A DNA stretch of 64,000 nt from Mariniphaga sediminis (lineage in GTDB: Bacteria; Bacteroidota; Bacteroidia; Bacteroidales; Prolixibacteraceae), in NCBI RefSeq assembly GCF_003573545.1, contig NZ_QWET01000008.1, forward strand, positions 62,001 to 126,000, written 5' to 3'. Shown one piece after another: positions 54,933-63,892 of the stretch. Within the stretch, counting starts at the first letter, position 1. Each line of letters opens with the position of its first letter. The notes below the pieces were generated by a model. That model was given only the letters and a program-made list of their open reading frames with translations. It was not told the origin of the DNA and made no database searches. The translations under genes and the position numbers were made by a program.

Positions 54933-55628
54933 ATGGAAAAAGCCTTAATAATTGAAGACGACAAGGATATATCCGAACTGATTTCGATTCATCTGGCGGA
55001 TATGGATTTGGAAGTGGACAAATCGTTTGACGGCAAAGACGGCCTGATGAAAGCACTAAACAATACCTACCGGTTTATTCTGCTGGACATCCGGTTACCT
55101 TCACTCGACGGATTTGAGGTATGCAAACGAATCCGAATGGAAAAGGTTACAACGCCCATTCTGATGCTCACATCGAAATCGGAAGAGATTGACAAGGTTC
55201 TCGGGCTGGAGATTGGCGCCGATGACTATATCTCCAAGCCATTCGGCATCCGTGAACTGCTCGCGCGAATTAAAGCGGTGTTGCGCCGCTACGATCAAAG
55301 CCTGCTTTCGAAAAGTGAAGAGGAAAAGGAAATACGATTCGACAAGCTTTACATTAATGTAGGGATGCGGATAGTAGAAGTTAACGGAAAGCGCATTGAA
55401 CTGTCACCGAAGGAGTTTGACCTGCTGGTACACCTGGCTTCCAACCCGGGAAAAACCTATTCGCGCATGAACCTGCTAAACAAAGTGTGGGGCTATGAGT
55501 TCGACGGGTTCGAACATACCGTAAACTCTCATATTAACCGGTTGCGTTCAAAAATTGAAAAGAACATGAATCAGCCGGAATATATTTTAACGACCTGGGG
55601 AGTGGGTTATAAATTCAGGGAAGTATAA
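54933..55628 (+). CDS. OmpR/PhoB-family response regulator
   Basis: A 231-residue transcription factor. The receiver domain (1-118) has the acidic pocket EDD (8-10), the phosphorylation site D52 in LLDIRLP, and the lysine in YISKPFG. The DNA-binding winged helix (about 135-230) has ELSPKEFDLLVHLASNPGKTY and HINRLRSKIE. It is 22 bases before its histidine kinase. Matching direct repeats upstream of its own gene and of the lipoprotein gene suggest autoregulation and control of that gene. Confidence 0.96.
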   Translation: MEKALIIEDDKDISELISIHLADMDLEVDKSFDGKDGLMKALNNTYRFILLDIRLPSLDGFEVCKRIRMEKVTTPILMLTSKSEEIDKVLGLEIGADDYISKPFGIRELLARIKAVLRRYDQSLLSKSEEEKEIRFDKLYINVGMRIVEVNGKRIELSPKEFDLLVHLASNPGKTYSRMNLLNKVWGYEFDGFEHTVNSHINRLRSKIEKNMNQPEYILTTWGVGYKFREV

Positions 55629-55649
55629 AAGAATTAAACGATTCAGAAA

Positions 55650-57125
55650 ATGATAAAATCAAAAATATTCAACCGGCTGTACCTTCAGGTATCGGCAATT
55701 TTTTTGCTGGTTCTTATTCTTTTCACAGCCATTACGCTTTACATTTCGGTTCAGTCGGCTACAAGATATAACATTGAGGTGAACCAGCGACTCAATCGTG
55801 AACTGGCTCCCAACATGGTAGATGTTATCCAGCCATTAATGAAAAACGGTGTCATCAGCGAAGAAGCGATAGCGGACATCATGCATTCCATGATGGTGAT
55901 TAACCCGATTGTTGAAGTCTATCTGCTCAACCCCCAGGGAAAAATTCTGAAATATGTGGCACCCGACAAAGTGGTGAAGCTTGAAGAAGTAAACCTGGCT
56001 CCCATCAAAGAATTTCTGAACGACCCGGAGCACAGCATTATTTATGGCGATGACCCGCGAAACCCGGGCGAGTTTAAAACCTTTTCGGCAGCACGGGTCA
56101 TTGAAAACGAAAAACTAACCGGATACATCTATATTGTGCTGGCCAGCCAGGAGTATGTATCGGCATCACAAGCTGTAATCAGTAGTTATATTCTCGGACT
56201 TTCCATCCGGTCCATAATTATCATTCTCATTATTTCGGCCCTGGTGGGGTTGTTGGCAATCTGGTTTATCACCAGCAGGCTAAACCCGATTATCAGAGGA
56301 ATCAACCAATTCAGAAATGGGAACCTCTCGGCACGCATACCTGTCAGAAACGAAGGTGAACTGGAGCGAATCGGGCTGGTTTTTAACCAGATGGCAGACA
56401 CCATAGAAAGCAATATTCAGGAACTGAAAGGGGTTGACAACCTTCGTCGGGAACTGATAAGCAACGTGTCGCACGATTTAAGAACCCCTGTAGCATCTAT
56501 CCAGGGATATGCTGAAACGTTGATGCTGAAAAAAGATACCGCGTCAAAAGAAGAGCAACAAAAGTATCTCGAAATTATCTGGAAAAGTTGCTCCAGGCTA
56601 AAAAAGCTGGTCGAAGAGTTGTTTGAATTATCGAAACTGGAAACCAACCAGATTAAACCCAGCCCTGAGCCGTTCTCTATTTCTGAACTGGTGCATGATA
56701 TTGCAGGCAAGTATCGCATTCTTTCACAAAAAAAGGGTGTAAGTATAAATACGGTTATCGATAAAAATGTGCCCCTCGTAGAAGCGGATATTTCACTCAT
56801 TGACAGGGTACTTCAAAACCTTATCGACAATGCACTAAAATTCTGTAAAGAAGGGGATACGGTGAATATTGAAATCGATCCTAAAAAACAGGATTGGGTG
56901 GAAGTTAAAGTAGCCGATTCAGGTCAGGGAATCAAACAGGAAGACCTGCCGAATGTGTTCCAACGGTATTACAAAGGAAGAAACGATCATGGAAGTACCG
57001 GGCTTGGCCTGGCCATCGTCCAAAAAATAATCGAATTGCATCGTTCACAAATAAAAGTATTCAGTCAGTACGGCAAAGGAACCACCTTTGTTTTCGATTT
57101 ACCCGTTGCAACAGCGGTTTCATAA
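55650..57125 (+). CDS. Sensor histidine kinase
   Basis: A 491-residue inner-membrane sensor. The two transmembrane helices are at about residues 12-34 and 180-205; the 140-residue periplasmic part between is of no recognised type. A HAMP linker follows (about 205-260), then HisKA with the phosphorylated H275 in NVSHDLRTPVASI. The ATPase domain has N-box LIDNALKFC, G1 DSGQGI, F box and G2 STGLGLAI. It pairs with the response regulator just upstream. Confidence 0.95.
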   Translation: MIKSKIFNRLYLQVSAIFLLVLILFTAITLYISVQSATRYNIEVNQRLNRELAPNMVDVIQPLMKNGVISEEAIADIMHSMMVINPIVEVYLLNPQGKILKYVAPDKVVKLEEVNLAPIKEFLNDPEHSIIYGDDPRNPGEFKTFSAARVIENEKLTGYIYIVLASQEYVSASQAVISSYILGLSIRSIIIILIISALVGLLAIWFITSRLNPIIRGINQFRNGNLSARIPVRNEGELERIGLVFNQMADTIESNIQELKGVDNLRRELISNVSHDLRTPVASIQGYAETLMLKKDTASKEEQQKYLEIIWKSCSRLKKLVEELFELSKLETNQIKPSPEPFSISELVHDIAGKYRILSQKKGVSINTVIDKNVPLVEADISLIDRVLQNLIDNALKFCKEGDTVNIEIDPKKQDWVEVKVADSGQGIKQEDLPNVFQRYYKGRNDHGSTGLGLAIVQKIIELHRSQIKVFSQYGKGTTFVFDLPVATAVS

Positions 57126-57150
57126 AATTTTACAAAAATTTGAAGGCTTT

Positions 57151-57183
57151 GTGATTTTGCCGTGATATACAATGCGGAACTTT
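57151..57183 (+). promoter_or_regulatory. Direct-repeat promoter of the duplicated lipoprotein gene
   Basis: GTGAT at 57151-57155 and 57162-57166, period 11, with CTTT exactly 18 bases after the start of the second repeat (57180-57183), then GATTGT. The layout matches that before the response regulator base for base in spacing. Confidence 0.6.
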
Positions 57184-57206
57184 GATTGTACAAACAAAAA
57201 AATTGT

Positions 57207-59024
57207 ATGAACATGAAAACAAAATTTCGCATTACATTGATTCTGCTGACGGTTCTTTTTGCTGCGTGTAAGGAAGAAGAAGATATTATACCTCCCATGG
57301 CAAAAGACCCTGATACAGCAGAGAAAGTCTCCATCGACCGGTTCAGCGCAGAGGCCGGCACACTGTTTATCAGAGATGGCTCAAACGGGCTACCCGGCGC
57401 CAACGAACCCATTAATTTTGACCAGGGGCCATTTATTACCCAGGGGTTGGGGCCAGGCGGCGAAGTGGTGAAATATTATAACTTCGACGTGCAACCACTT
57501 ACTTCGGCTCCTATTTATGCTCTGTTCAGGGAAGGAGCAAGCACACCGGTTTCCGGACAGTTAAATATTGTGGATGTAATTCCCGGAGACGATGACTACA
57601 ACGATTTCTGGCACGTACACAAAGTAACTGTTCCTTCCGATTATGTTGCCAATTCGGTTACCAGTGTACAGGAAATCATGGAAATGAGCTACCCGGTAGA
57701 AAAAACGGATATTGTGGTGAATTGTCCGGTGGTCCCGGAGGGTTCCACTGCCAGCATGCGTTTTACCTCCGGCGAACCCAAAAATCTAATCCGGGGATGG
57801 TACAATGGGAAAGTGATTTTCTATTTTACTTTTGAAGAGAAAATGCTGACTGTGACCCCTCCTGCCAGCGGGCATCCTGACGTACCCGTTTCTGACATTC
57901 TGGTGACTTTTAATATCAACCCGGGGATGGATGGTGGAGGGCCGCCATCCGGTTTTGTTACTGAAGGGGAGTCGATGCAAACGCATAATGTGGTTCAAAC
58001 CATTCCTACCGATGCCGGCTATTCGCCGCTTTGGGACGTGGATGTGTATGACAATGCAGACTTCGGTATGGTATATGACTGGACCACAGCCATGAATGCC
58101 AACCAACTGGCTTCAGGCGTGGCACTGGTTAACTGCCCGGTAGTATCGGTGGAAGAGGGAAATCTTCCTTCCGATCCGGACATGGCTGAAGAAGTTTCCG
58201 TTGACCGCTTCAGCGAAAACTTTGGGAACCTTTTTGTCCGCGACGGCTCAAATGGTTTTCCGGAAGCCAACGCTCCCATTGACTTTGATCAGGCGCCGTT
58301 TATTACAAAAGGACTGGGCCCAAACGGCGAAAAAATTCAATACTACAATTTTGATGTAATGCCATTAAAATCAGCGCCTATTTTTGTACTGTTCCGGGAA
58401 GGGGAAAACACTCCTGTGGAGGGGCAGTTGAATATTGTAAACGTAATCCCGGGCGATGAAGAGTACAGCGACTTCTGGCATGTCCACAAGGTAACGGTTC
58501 CGGCTTATTATCGTGCCAATACAGTTACCAGCTTGGCTGAATTAACTGCAATGAACTATCCGGCCGAAAGGACAAACCTAATTGTAAACTGTCCGGTGGT
58601 TCCCAAAGGTTCTACAGCATCACTCCGGTTAAATCCGGAAAACACCAACGGGTTAATCCGCGGATGGTATAAAGATAAAGTGGTGCACTACTTCGATTTT
58701 TCAGAAAAGCAACTGCTTGTTGAGCTACCGGAAGAGGGTCATCCGGATGTCCCTGTTTCCGATATTTTAGTAACATTCAATATCAATCCGGGAATGGAAG
58801 GCGGAGGACCGCCATCCGGTTTTGTTACCGAAGGGGGATCGATGCAAACGCATAATGTGGTCGAAACCATTCCTTCTGATGCCGGCTATTCGCCACTTTG
58901 GGATGTGGATGTGTATGACAATGCTGACTTCGATATGGTAAACAACTGGACCACGGCCATGAATGCCAACCTGCTGGCTTCGGGCGTCGCACTGGTAAAC
59001 TGTCCGGTGGTTTCTGTTCAGTAA
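57207..59024 (+). CDS. Lipoprotein of two tandem ~283-residue repeats, function unknown
   Basis: A 605-residue lipoprotein (LFAAC, cysteine near residue 20) from ATG 57207; the earlier TTG at 57186 is less likely. The mature protein is two copies of one domain: 57306-58155 and 58173-59021 in the DNA, about 850 bases each. Each half has RDGSNG, FREGxxTPV, DFWHVHKVTVP (an HxH motif), VNCPVVP and the long conserved block from VSDILVTFNINPGM to ALVNCPVV. Cysteines are conserved between the halves. I do not recognise the family. Its promoter matches that of the upstream response regulator, so it is a likely target of that system. Confidence 0.75.
   Translation: MNMKTKFRITLILLTVLFAACKEEEDIIPPMAKDPDTAEKVSIDRFSAEAGTLFIRDGSNGLPGANEPINFDQGPFITQGLGPGGEVVKYYNFDVQPLTSAPIYALFREGASTPVSGQLNIVDVIPGDDDYNDFWHVHKVTVPSDYVANSVTSVQEIMEMSYPVEKTDIVVNCPVVPEGSTASMRFTSGEPKNLIRGWYNGKVIFYFTFEEKMLTVTPPASGHPDVPVSDILVTFNINPGMDGGGPPSGFVTEGESMQTHNVVQTIPTDAGYSPLWDVDVYDNADFGMVYDWTTAMNANQLASGVALVNCPVVSVEEGNLPSDPDMAEEVSVDRFSENFGNLFVRDGSNGFPEANAPIDFDQAPFITKGLGPNGEKIQYYNFDVMPLKSAPIFVLFREGENTPVEGQLNIVNVIPGDEEYSDFWHVHKVTVPAYYRANTVTSLAELTAMNYPAERTNLIVNCPVVPKGSTASLRLNPENTNGLIRGWYKDKVVHYFDFSEKQLLVELPEEGHPDVPVSDILVTFNINPGMEGGGPPSGFVTEGGSMQTHNVVETIPSDAGYSPLWDVDVYDNADFDMVNNWTTAMNANLLASGVALVNCPVVSVQ
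57306..58155 (+). repeat. Tandem in-gene duplication, copy 1
   Basis: First of two in-frame copies inside the lipoprotein gene. The copies are most alike in their last third (about 57890-58150 against 58755-59010), where long runs of bases are identical. Copy 2 spans 58173-59021, separated by an 17-base linker. Confidence 0.85.
58173..59021 (+). repeat. Tandem in-gene duplication, copy 2
   Basis: Second copy, 849 bases against 850 for copy 1. The near-equal length with full frame conservation points to duplication and continued selection, with possible gene conversion in the C-terminal third. Confidence 0.85.
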
Positions 59025-59045
59025 AAATTATTTCGAAAAAGATGC

Positions 59046-59095
59046 TTTGGCGTTCTAATAAAACTTTGCTGTTATTAGAACGCCAAAACATTTTT
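59046..59095 (+). terminator. Strong terminator after the duplicated lipoprotein gene
   Basis: Left arm 59046-59061 (TTTGGCGTTCTAATAA) and right arm 59072-59087 pair perfectly over 16 bp, with a 10-base loop, then CATTTTT. The rest of the 59025-59347 gap holds no gene or clear promoter that I can see. Confidence 0.85.
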
Positions 59096-59347
59096 AAGCA
59101 AGCATCATTTATTTCCAACACATTAGCCCTCGAAAACTCCCTCATTTTTTCGCACCCCTGGAAAGCAGGAAACAATTGCCGATTAAAATCAGTTTCTTAA
59201 ACTATTACCCTCATCTTTTAATCCCTTCAGCCGGATAATTACCTGTCTTTTTTTTCTTCCCTTTTAGTTATTCAATTCAGCAGAAAACATTCAAGTGCCT
59301 CACTCTTTATCACTACTTTAGATTATTACTTGAAAAAAAATAAAAAA

Positions 59348-61795
59348 ATGAAACGGACGCTATGGGCAGGCCTGATTGTTGCCGTAACATACAGCGTTCA
59401 GGCACAAAAAATAAATATTTTAGGGGAGGCTTATTCAAAAAGTATGGTAAACATTGCGTCTGAAGAAAGCAACAAAAAATATGTAGCACCTCCTGCACAA
59501 TTTAACCGGCTAAAATCAGCCAAGTCGGGCAAATCAGAAATCAATGTAACCTATGTGGATTTCCCCGAGGAAGCAAGACAGGCTTTCGAGTATGCTGTTT
59601 CGATATGGGAAGGCCTTATTGCTTCTGCTGTTCCGGTTAAAATACTGGCAACCTGGGAAGATATAGGAGACAACATACTGGCTCTGGGCCGGCCTGCTAC
59701 ATTTTATATGAATTTCGAAAGCACTCCTTTAGCGGATGTATATTACCCAGTTGCACTTGCGGAAAAACTGGCCGGAAAGGATATCAACCCGGGACAACCA
59801 GATATTTTTTGTAATTTCAGCAATACCTATCCCTGGTATTTTGGGTTGGATGGCAATGCACCCGAAACGCGGTATGATTTTATTACCGCCGTGTTGCATG
59901 AAATTGCCCATGGGTTAGGATTCTCGGGTTTTTTTAAAGACAATGGAGAAATGGGATTTTTTGACAACGGGAATAACCTGCCCAGTGTTTATGATTATTA
60001 TATCTTCAATGAAGGAAATCAGCAGTTGGCCGATCAGTCGGTATTTTTCAGACCTTCAGTTGAGTTACATCAGCAACTTACTTCAGAGAAGCTGAAGTTT
60101 TTTCAGCCTGCCTATGCAGATGAAATGAATAATCCCATCGGTTGGGTTTATGCTCCGCCTGTCTGGAAAGACGGGGAAAGCATATATCATCTGACTACCG
60201 GAAACGGCCTGATGGGAACATTCGCCTTAAAGGGACAGGCCATTCACAGTCCGGGGAATGAAGTACTGGAAATTTTATCAGAATTGGGTTGGAGTTCTGT
60301 CTCATTTGACTTTGACGAACTGAAAGATTTTGAAGAGCCGTGTGCCGAACTGAATGTGGGGGTGGGTGTCCTTTCCAATATTCAACTTAACAACCCGGTG
60401 GTTAGCTTTGTATATTCCACCGATAATTTTCAGACATCTGATTCCATAACCCTCCAGGTTGAAAGAGGAACTAACCGCTTTTCAGGAGAAATACCACTCG
60501 ATTACTATAGCGGAGAGGTGGAGTATTACCTCAAACTGACCACCGAAAGTGGTAAAATTTTTAAACTTCCGCTTTCGGCTCCATCTAAAAAGTTTTCACT
60601 GCAAATAGGTCCGGACTACATTCCGCCTACAGTTGCCCACAATCCGGAAAAGATAGTAAACGCAAACTCTGCCGGCCTTCATTTATCGGCTGTTGCCAAA
60701 GACAATATGGGAATCAAATCAGTTAAAGTCGAATATAAACTGAATGGAACTTTTCAGGAACCCTGCGTACTCAGCCTTACAGAAGATGATATTTATGAAG
60801 GAGAAATCGGTCTTTCTTATGAAATTTTAAAAACCGGAACATTGGAATACCGGCTTGTAGCAGAAGACAAATCGAATATCGGAAATAAAAGAATTTTACC
60901 CTCTTCCGGTTTTTATCTGGTGAATATTTTTAATCCATTAACACCTGTCACGAGCTATTTTACTGATTTCGAATATGGGGCCGGAGATTTTGTGACGGCT
61001 GACTTCAGCATCTCAAGGGTTGCAGGATTTGCAGGGAACATCCTGCACACCCGGCATCCTTATCCTGTTTCAGCATTTGAAAATGAAAAATACGACCTGA
61101 TGGCTCAACTAAAATACCCGGTAATCCTTCCGGAAAACGGAGTGATGCGTTTCGACGAGGTGGTACTTGTAGAGCCGGGGGAAGAGGGCGTTTCGTATAC
61201 AGACGAACTTTTCTGGGATTTTGTTATTGTGGAAGGAAGCAGGGATAATGGATTAACCTGGCATCCGCTGACGCCCGGCTATGATTCGGGAGTCAGTAGC
61301 GATTGGGCTTACCTCTTTGAAAGCTCCACCATAAACAACAAATCGCAGGCAGTTGGGAACCAGGGAATGTTTCTGAAAAAGACCATCAAACTGACAGAAG
61401 ATACCGGCTTCTCTCCCGGAGATATAGTCATTTTCCGTTTCAGGCTGGCCTCCGACAAATCTGTTTCAGGCTGGGGATGGGCCATTGACAATCTCGAAAT
61501 TAAAAAAAGCACCACCACAAACGCTGACATCATGGTTCAAAACAAGCTGAAAGCATACCCTAATCCTTTCGATAACCAAATTTTTATTGAATATTCCGGT
61601 TTCGGTTCAATGGAAAAAATAGATATTTCAGTAACCAACCTGGCTGGCATACCCGTTTACTCGGAAGAAGCGACGGATGTTAGCGGAGAAATGAAAAAAG
61701 TATTGGAACTAAACAGTATCGATAGTGGTTTTTATCTTCTAAAAATCTCAGACGGAAGTTCGAAAGTGTTTTCAAAAAAAATAATCAAAAGGTAA
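59348..61795 (+). CDS. Secreted zinc metalloprotease-like protein with T9SS type A domain
   Basis: An 815-residue secreted protein from ATG 59348 (the TTG at 59330 is an alternative). The signal peptide ends at YSVQAQ. The zinc site is HEIAHGLGFSG at residues 184-194, a metzincin-like HExxHxxGF pattern. A following region of immunoglobulin-like domains covers about residues 335-560, then a jellyroll-like domain (about 550-720, GWGWAIDNLEI). The C-terminal 80 residues are a type A sorting domain starting AYPNPFDNQIFI and ending KIIKR. It is probably released or surface-bound by T9SS. No protease substrate can be inferred. Confidence 0.87.
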   Translation: MKRTLWAGLIVAVTYSVQAQKINILGEAYSKSMVNIASEESNKKYVAPPAQFNRLKSAKSGKSEINVTYVDFPEEARQAFEYAVSIWEGLIASAVPVKILATWEDIGDNILALGRPATFYMNFESTPLADVYYPVALAEKLAGKDINPGQPDIFCNFSNTYPWYFGLDGNAPETRYDFITAVLHEIAHGLGFSGFFKDNGEMGFFDNGNNLPSVYDYYIFNEGNQQLADQSVFFRPSVELHQQLTSEKLKFFQPAYADEMNNPIGWVYAPPVWKDGESIYHLTTGNGLMGTFALKGQAIHSPGNEVLEILSELGWSSVSFDFDELKDFEEPCAELNVGVGVLSNIQLNNPVVSFVYSTDNFQTSDSITLQVERGTNRFSGEIPLDYYSGEVEYYLKLTTESGKIFKLPLSAPSKKFSLQIGPDYIPPTVAHNPEKIVNANSAGLHLSAVAKDNMGIKSVKVEYKLNGTFQEPCVLSLTEDDIYEGEIGLSYEILKTGTLEYRLVAEDKSNIGNKRILPSSGFYLVNIFNPLTPVTSYFTDFEYGAGDFVTADFSISRVAGFAGNILHTRHPYPVSAFENEKYDLMAQLKYPVILPENGVMRFDEVVLVEPGEEGVSYTDELFWDFVIVEGSRDNGLTWHPLTPGYDSGVSSDWAYLFESSTINNKSQAVGNQGMFLKKTIKLTEDTGFSPGDIVIFRFRLASDKSVSGWGWAIDNLEIKKSTTTNADIMVQNKLKAYPNPFDNQIFIEYSGFGSMEKIDISVTNLAGIPVYSEEATDVSGEMKKVLELNSIDSGFYLLKISDGSSKVFSKKIIKR

Positions 61796-61844
61796 GCCAA
61801 TCCCTTTTCCCAAATCAGTTGTCAGATTCATGGTGAAATCGTAA

Positions 61845-61866
61845 TTTTACGTTTTTATTATTGTTA
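61845..61866 (+). terminator. Weak terminator after the metalloprotease gene
   Basis: CGTAA and TTACG with a 2-base loop, then TTTTTATTATTG. The stem is short, so the call is tentative. Confidence 0.35.
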
Positions 61867-61987
61867 ATTTGCGGCGGCAAAACACGCCTGACTTGCGCAA
61901 CCGGCGAGGAAACCGGCCATTATTGAAGTTCTGACAGATGCATCAGTTTTGCGTTTGGCCTGTTTCAGCCCGTTTAAAACAAAAAAC

Positions 61988-62030
61988 TGACAGGTGGGCG
62001 GTTTATTTTGTGTTTTGCACCCGCCTGTCA
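61988..62030 (-). other. GC-rich hairpin just upstream of the alpha/beta hydrolase gene
   Basis: TGACAGGTGGGCG (61988-62000) and CACCCGCCTGTCA (62018-62030) pair over 13 bases with one wobble and one mismatch, ending 14 bases before ATG 62045. On the minus strand it is followed by GTTTTTTGTTTT, so it is a good minus-strand terminator, but no minus-strand gene is seen. On the plus strand it may hold back translation of the hydrolase. Confidence 0.45.
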
Positions 62031-62044
62031 AAAAATATATTTTG

Positions 62045-63052
62045 ATGAAAAAACTGAAAAGATACCTGCTTATTCTCTTGGTGGTTTTAGTCGTAGCATA
62101 CCTTTTAGGCCCCAAACCTCCCCGTCCCGAACTGAATAAAAACCTCCCCTCCCTGCCGGCCAGTATTAGTAATATTGAACCTTACATAAACAAAAAAGAA
62201 GCGGAGGTAAACATCAAACCTGATAACGAAACACGGATTGCCTGGGCCAATGATTCGGTAAAAGAGCGTACAGATCACTGCCTGCTCTATCTGCATGGAT
62301 TTTCAGCTTCATGGTACGAGGGGTACCCTGCCCATGTAACGTTTGCCCGTTACTTTGGAATGAATGCCTATCTGCCCCGGCTGGCTTCTCACGGAGTTGA
62401 AACGGAAGATGCGCTAATCGATATGACACCCGACAACCTGTGGGAATCGGCCAAGGAAGCGCTGATGGTGGCACGCAGTCTGGGCAAAAAGGTCATTATT
62501 ATGAGTACCTCTACCGGCGGCACACTTGGGTTACAACTGGCTGCAGACTTTCCCGAATATGTGGACGGCCTCATTTTATTTTCACCCAACATCAGAATTA
62601 ACAATAGCGCCGCGTTCCTGCTCTCAAAACCATGGGGGCTGCAAATAGGCCGGAAGTTTAACGGAGGAAAGTACCGGATTACAAACGAAGACTTTCAGTC
62701 CAAAGACTGCCAATACTGGAATTGTAAATACCGGATGGAAGCAGTGGTCTATTTACAACAACTGGTGGATGTCACCATGAAAAAGGAAACCTTCCGCAAG
62801 GTGACGGCGCCGGTTTTCCTTGGTTATTATTTTAAAGACAAAGACAATCAGGACAAAACGGTAAAGGTGGATGCGATGCTGAAAATGTTTGATCAGCTGG
62901 GAACTTCCTCCGATCGAAAAGTAAAACTCGCTTTCCCCGATGCCGGCGAACATGTAATTGCCTGTGAGTTGACCTCCGGCGCTGTAGACAATGTCATCAG
63001 GGAAACAATTAATTTTGGAAAAGAGGTTTTGCTACTGGATCCGGCCAACTGA
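62045..63052 (+). CDS. Membrane-anchored alpha/beta hydrolase
   Basis: A 335-residue protein with an N-terminal hydrophobic anchor (about residues 5-22). The alpha/beta hydrolase fold has the oxyanion motif LHGF at residues 83-86. The nucleophile elbow is STSTG at residues 154-158, with S156 as the candidate nucleophile. The first glycine of GxSxG is replaced by serine. The candidate histidine is in AGEHVIACEL near residue 302. The substrate is unknown; a lipase or esterase is likely. ATG 62045 fits the anchor better than the GTG at 61994. Confidence 0.8.
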   Translation: MKKLKRYLLILLVVLVVAYLLGPKPPRPELNKNLPSLPASISNIEPYINKKEAEVNIKPDNETRIAWANDSVKERTDHCLLYLHGFSASWYEGYPAHVTFARYFGMNAYLPRLASHGVETEDALIDMTPDNLWESAKEALMVARSLGKKVIIMSTSTGGTLGLQLAADFPEYVDGLILFSPNIRINNSAAFLLSKPWGLQIGRKFNGGKYRITNEDFQSKDCQYWNCKYRMEAVVYLQQLVDVTMKKETFRKVTAPVFLGYYFKDKDNQDKTVKVDAMLKMFDQLGTSSDRKVKLAFPDAGEHVIACELTSGAVDNVIRETINFGKEVLLLDPAN

Positions 63053-63142
63053 ATTGGGTTCAGACATTCCAACAGGAAACACATTCTGGAAGCCAGGGCA
63101 ACAAAGTACTCCCAAGGTTTTTTATAATTTAAAAAGAAAAGT

Positions 63143-63835
63143 ATGGATTCTAAAAATATCAGGAAAGACCAATTAGCTCAAACTATAGATCATGCCGTGC
63201 TGAAACCGGAATATACAGAAGCCGATTTACACCGTCATGCGCAAATGTGCATTAAACACAATGTATTCAGTATGTGCGTGAAGCCCTGCGACATTCGGGC
63301 AGCCAAAACACTTTTGGAGGGTAGCGGCGTAAAGGTTTCCTGTACGTTAAGTTTCCCACATGGTGCCGACGCCACCGCAGTCAAAGCCTTTCAGGCAGAG
63401 CAAGCCATTAAAGACGGAGTAGACGAGATCGACATGGTCATGAACATCGGGAAGTTTTTGGGCGAAGATGATTATTACGTAATAGAAGACATAAAAGCGG
63501 TGGTGGATGTAGCGCATAAACACGGCGTTTTGGTTAAAGTTATCCAGGAAAGCGGGTACCTTACGTTAGAACAGGTTGCCAAAGCCTGTGAACTGGCCCA
63601 CGCGGCAGGTGCCGATTTTGTAAAAACGTCCACCGGTTTCGGACCGGGGAAAGCAACTCCTGAAATTGTGGAGGTGATGGTAAAAACAGTGGAAGGAAAA
63701 ATGAAAGTGAAAGCCTCCGGTGGTATCCGCACCTGGGATGAAGCTGTCACTTTTCTGGAACTTGGGGCCGATCGTCTGGGCATCGGCTCAACGGAAGCTG
63801 TCCTGAATGGCGGGAAAGCAAATGGTGGCTACTGA
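63143..63835 (+). CDS. deoC: Deoxyribose-phosphate aldolase
   Basis: A 230-residue enzyme that splits 2-deoxyribose-5-phosphate into acetaldehyde and glyceraldehyde-3-phosphate. The Schiff-base lysine is K161 in FVKTSTGFG, and the helper lysine is in MKVKASGGIRTWDEA. The N-terminal LAQTIDHAVLKPEYTEAD and MCVKPCDI segments are typical. Length is normal for the short DeoC form. It lies 90 bases after the hydrolase. Confidence 0.96.
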   Translation: MDSKNIRKDQLAQTIDHAVLKPEYTEADLHRHAQMCIKHNVFSMCVKPCDIRAAKTLLEGSGVKVSCTLSFPHGADATAVKAFQAEQAIKDGVDEIDMVMNIGKFLGEDDYYVIEDIKAVVDVAHKHGVLVKVIQESGYLTLEQVAKACELAHAAGADFVKTSTGFGPGKATPEIVEVMVKTVEGKMKVKASGGIRTWDEAVTFLELGADRLGIGSTEAVLNGGKANGGY

Positions 63836-63892
63836 TTTTATTTCTACAAAAAAATCCAACATATTTGTACCCCTTTTCAAAAAAGGAACAGT

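Noticed and set aside
61864-62115. Minus-strand ORF of 83 codons as a gene
   Set aside because: It overlaps the hydrolase start and a hairpin, and has no recognisable domain or start signal.
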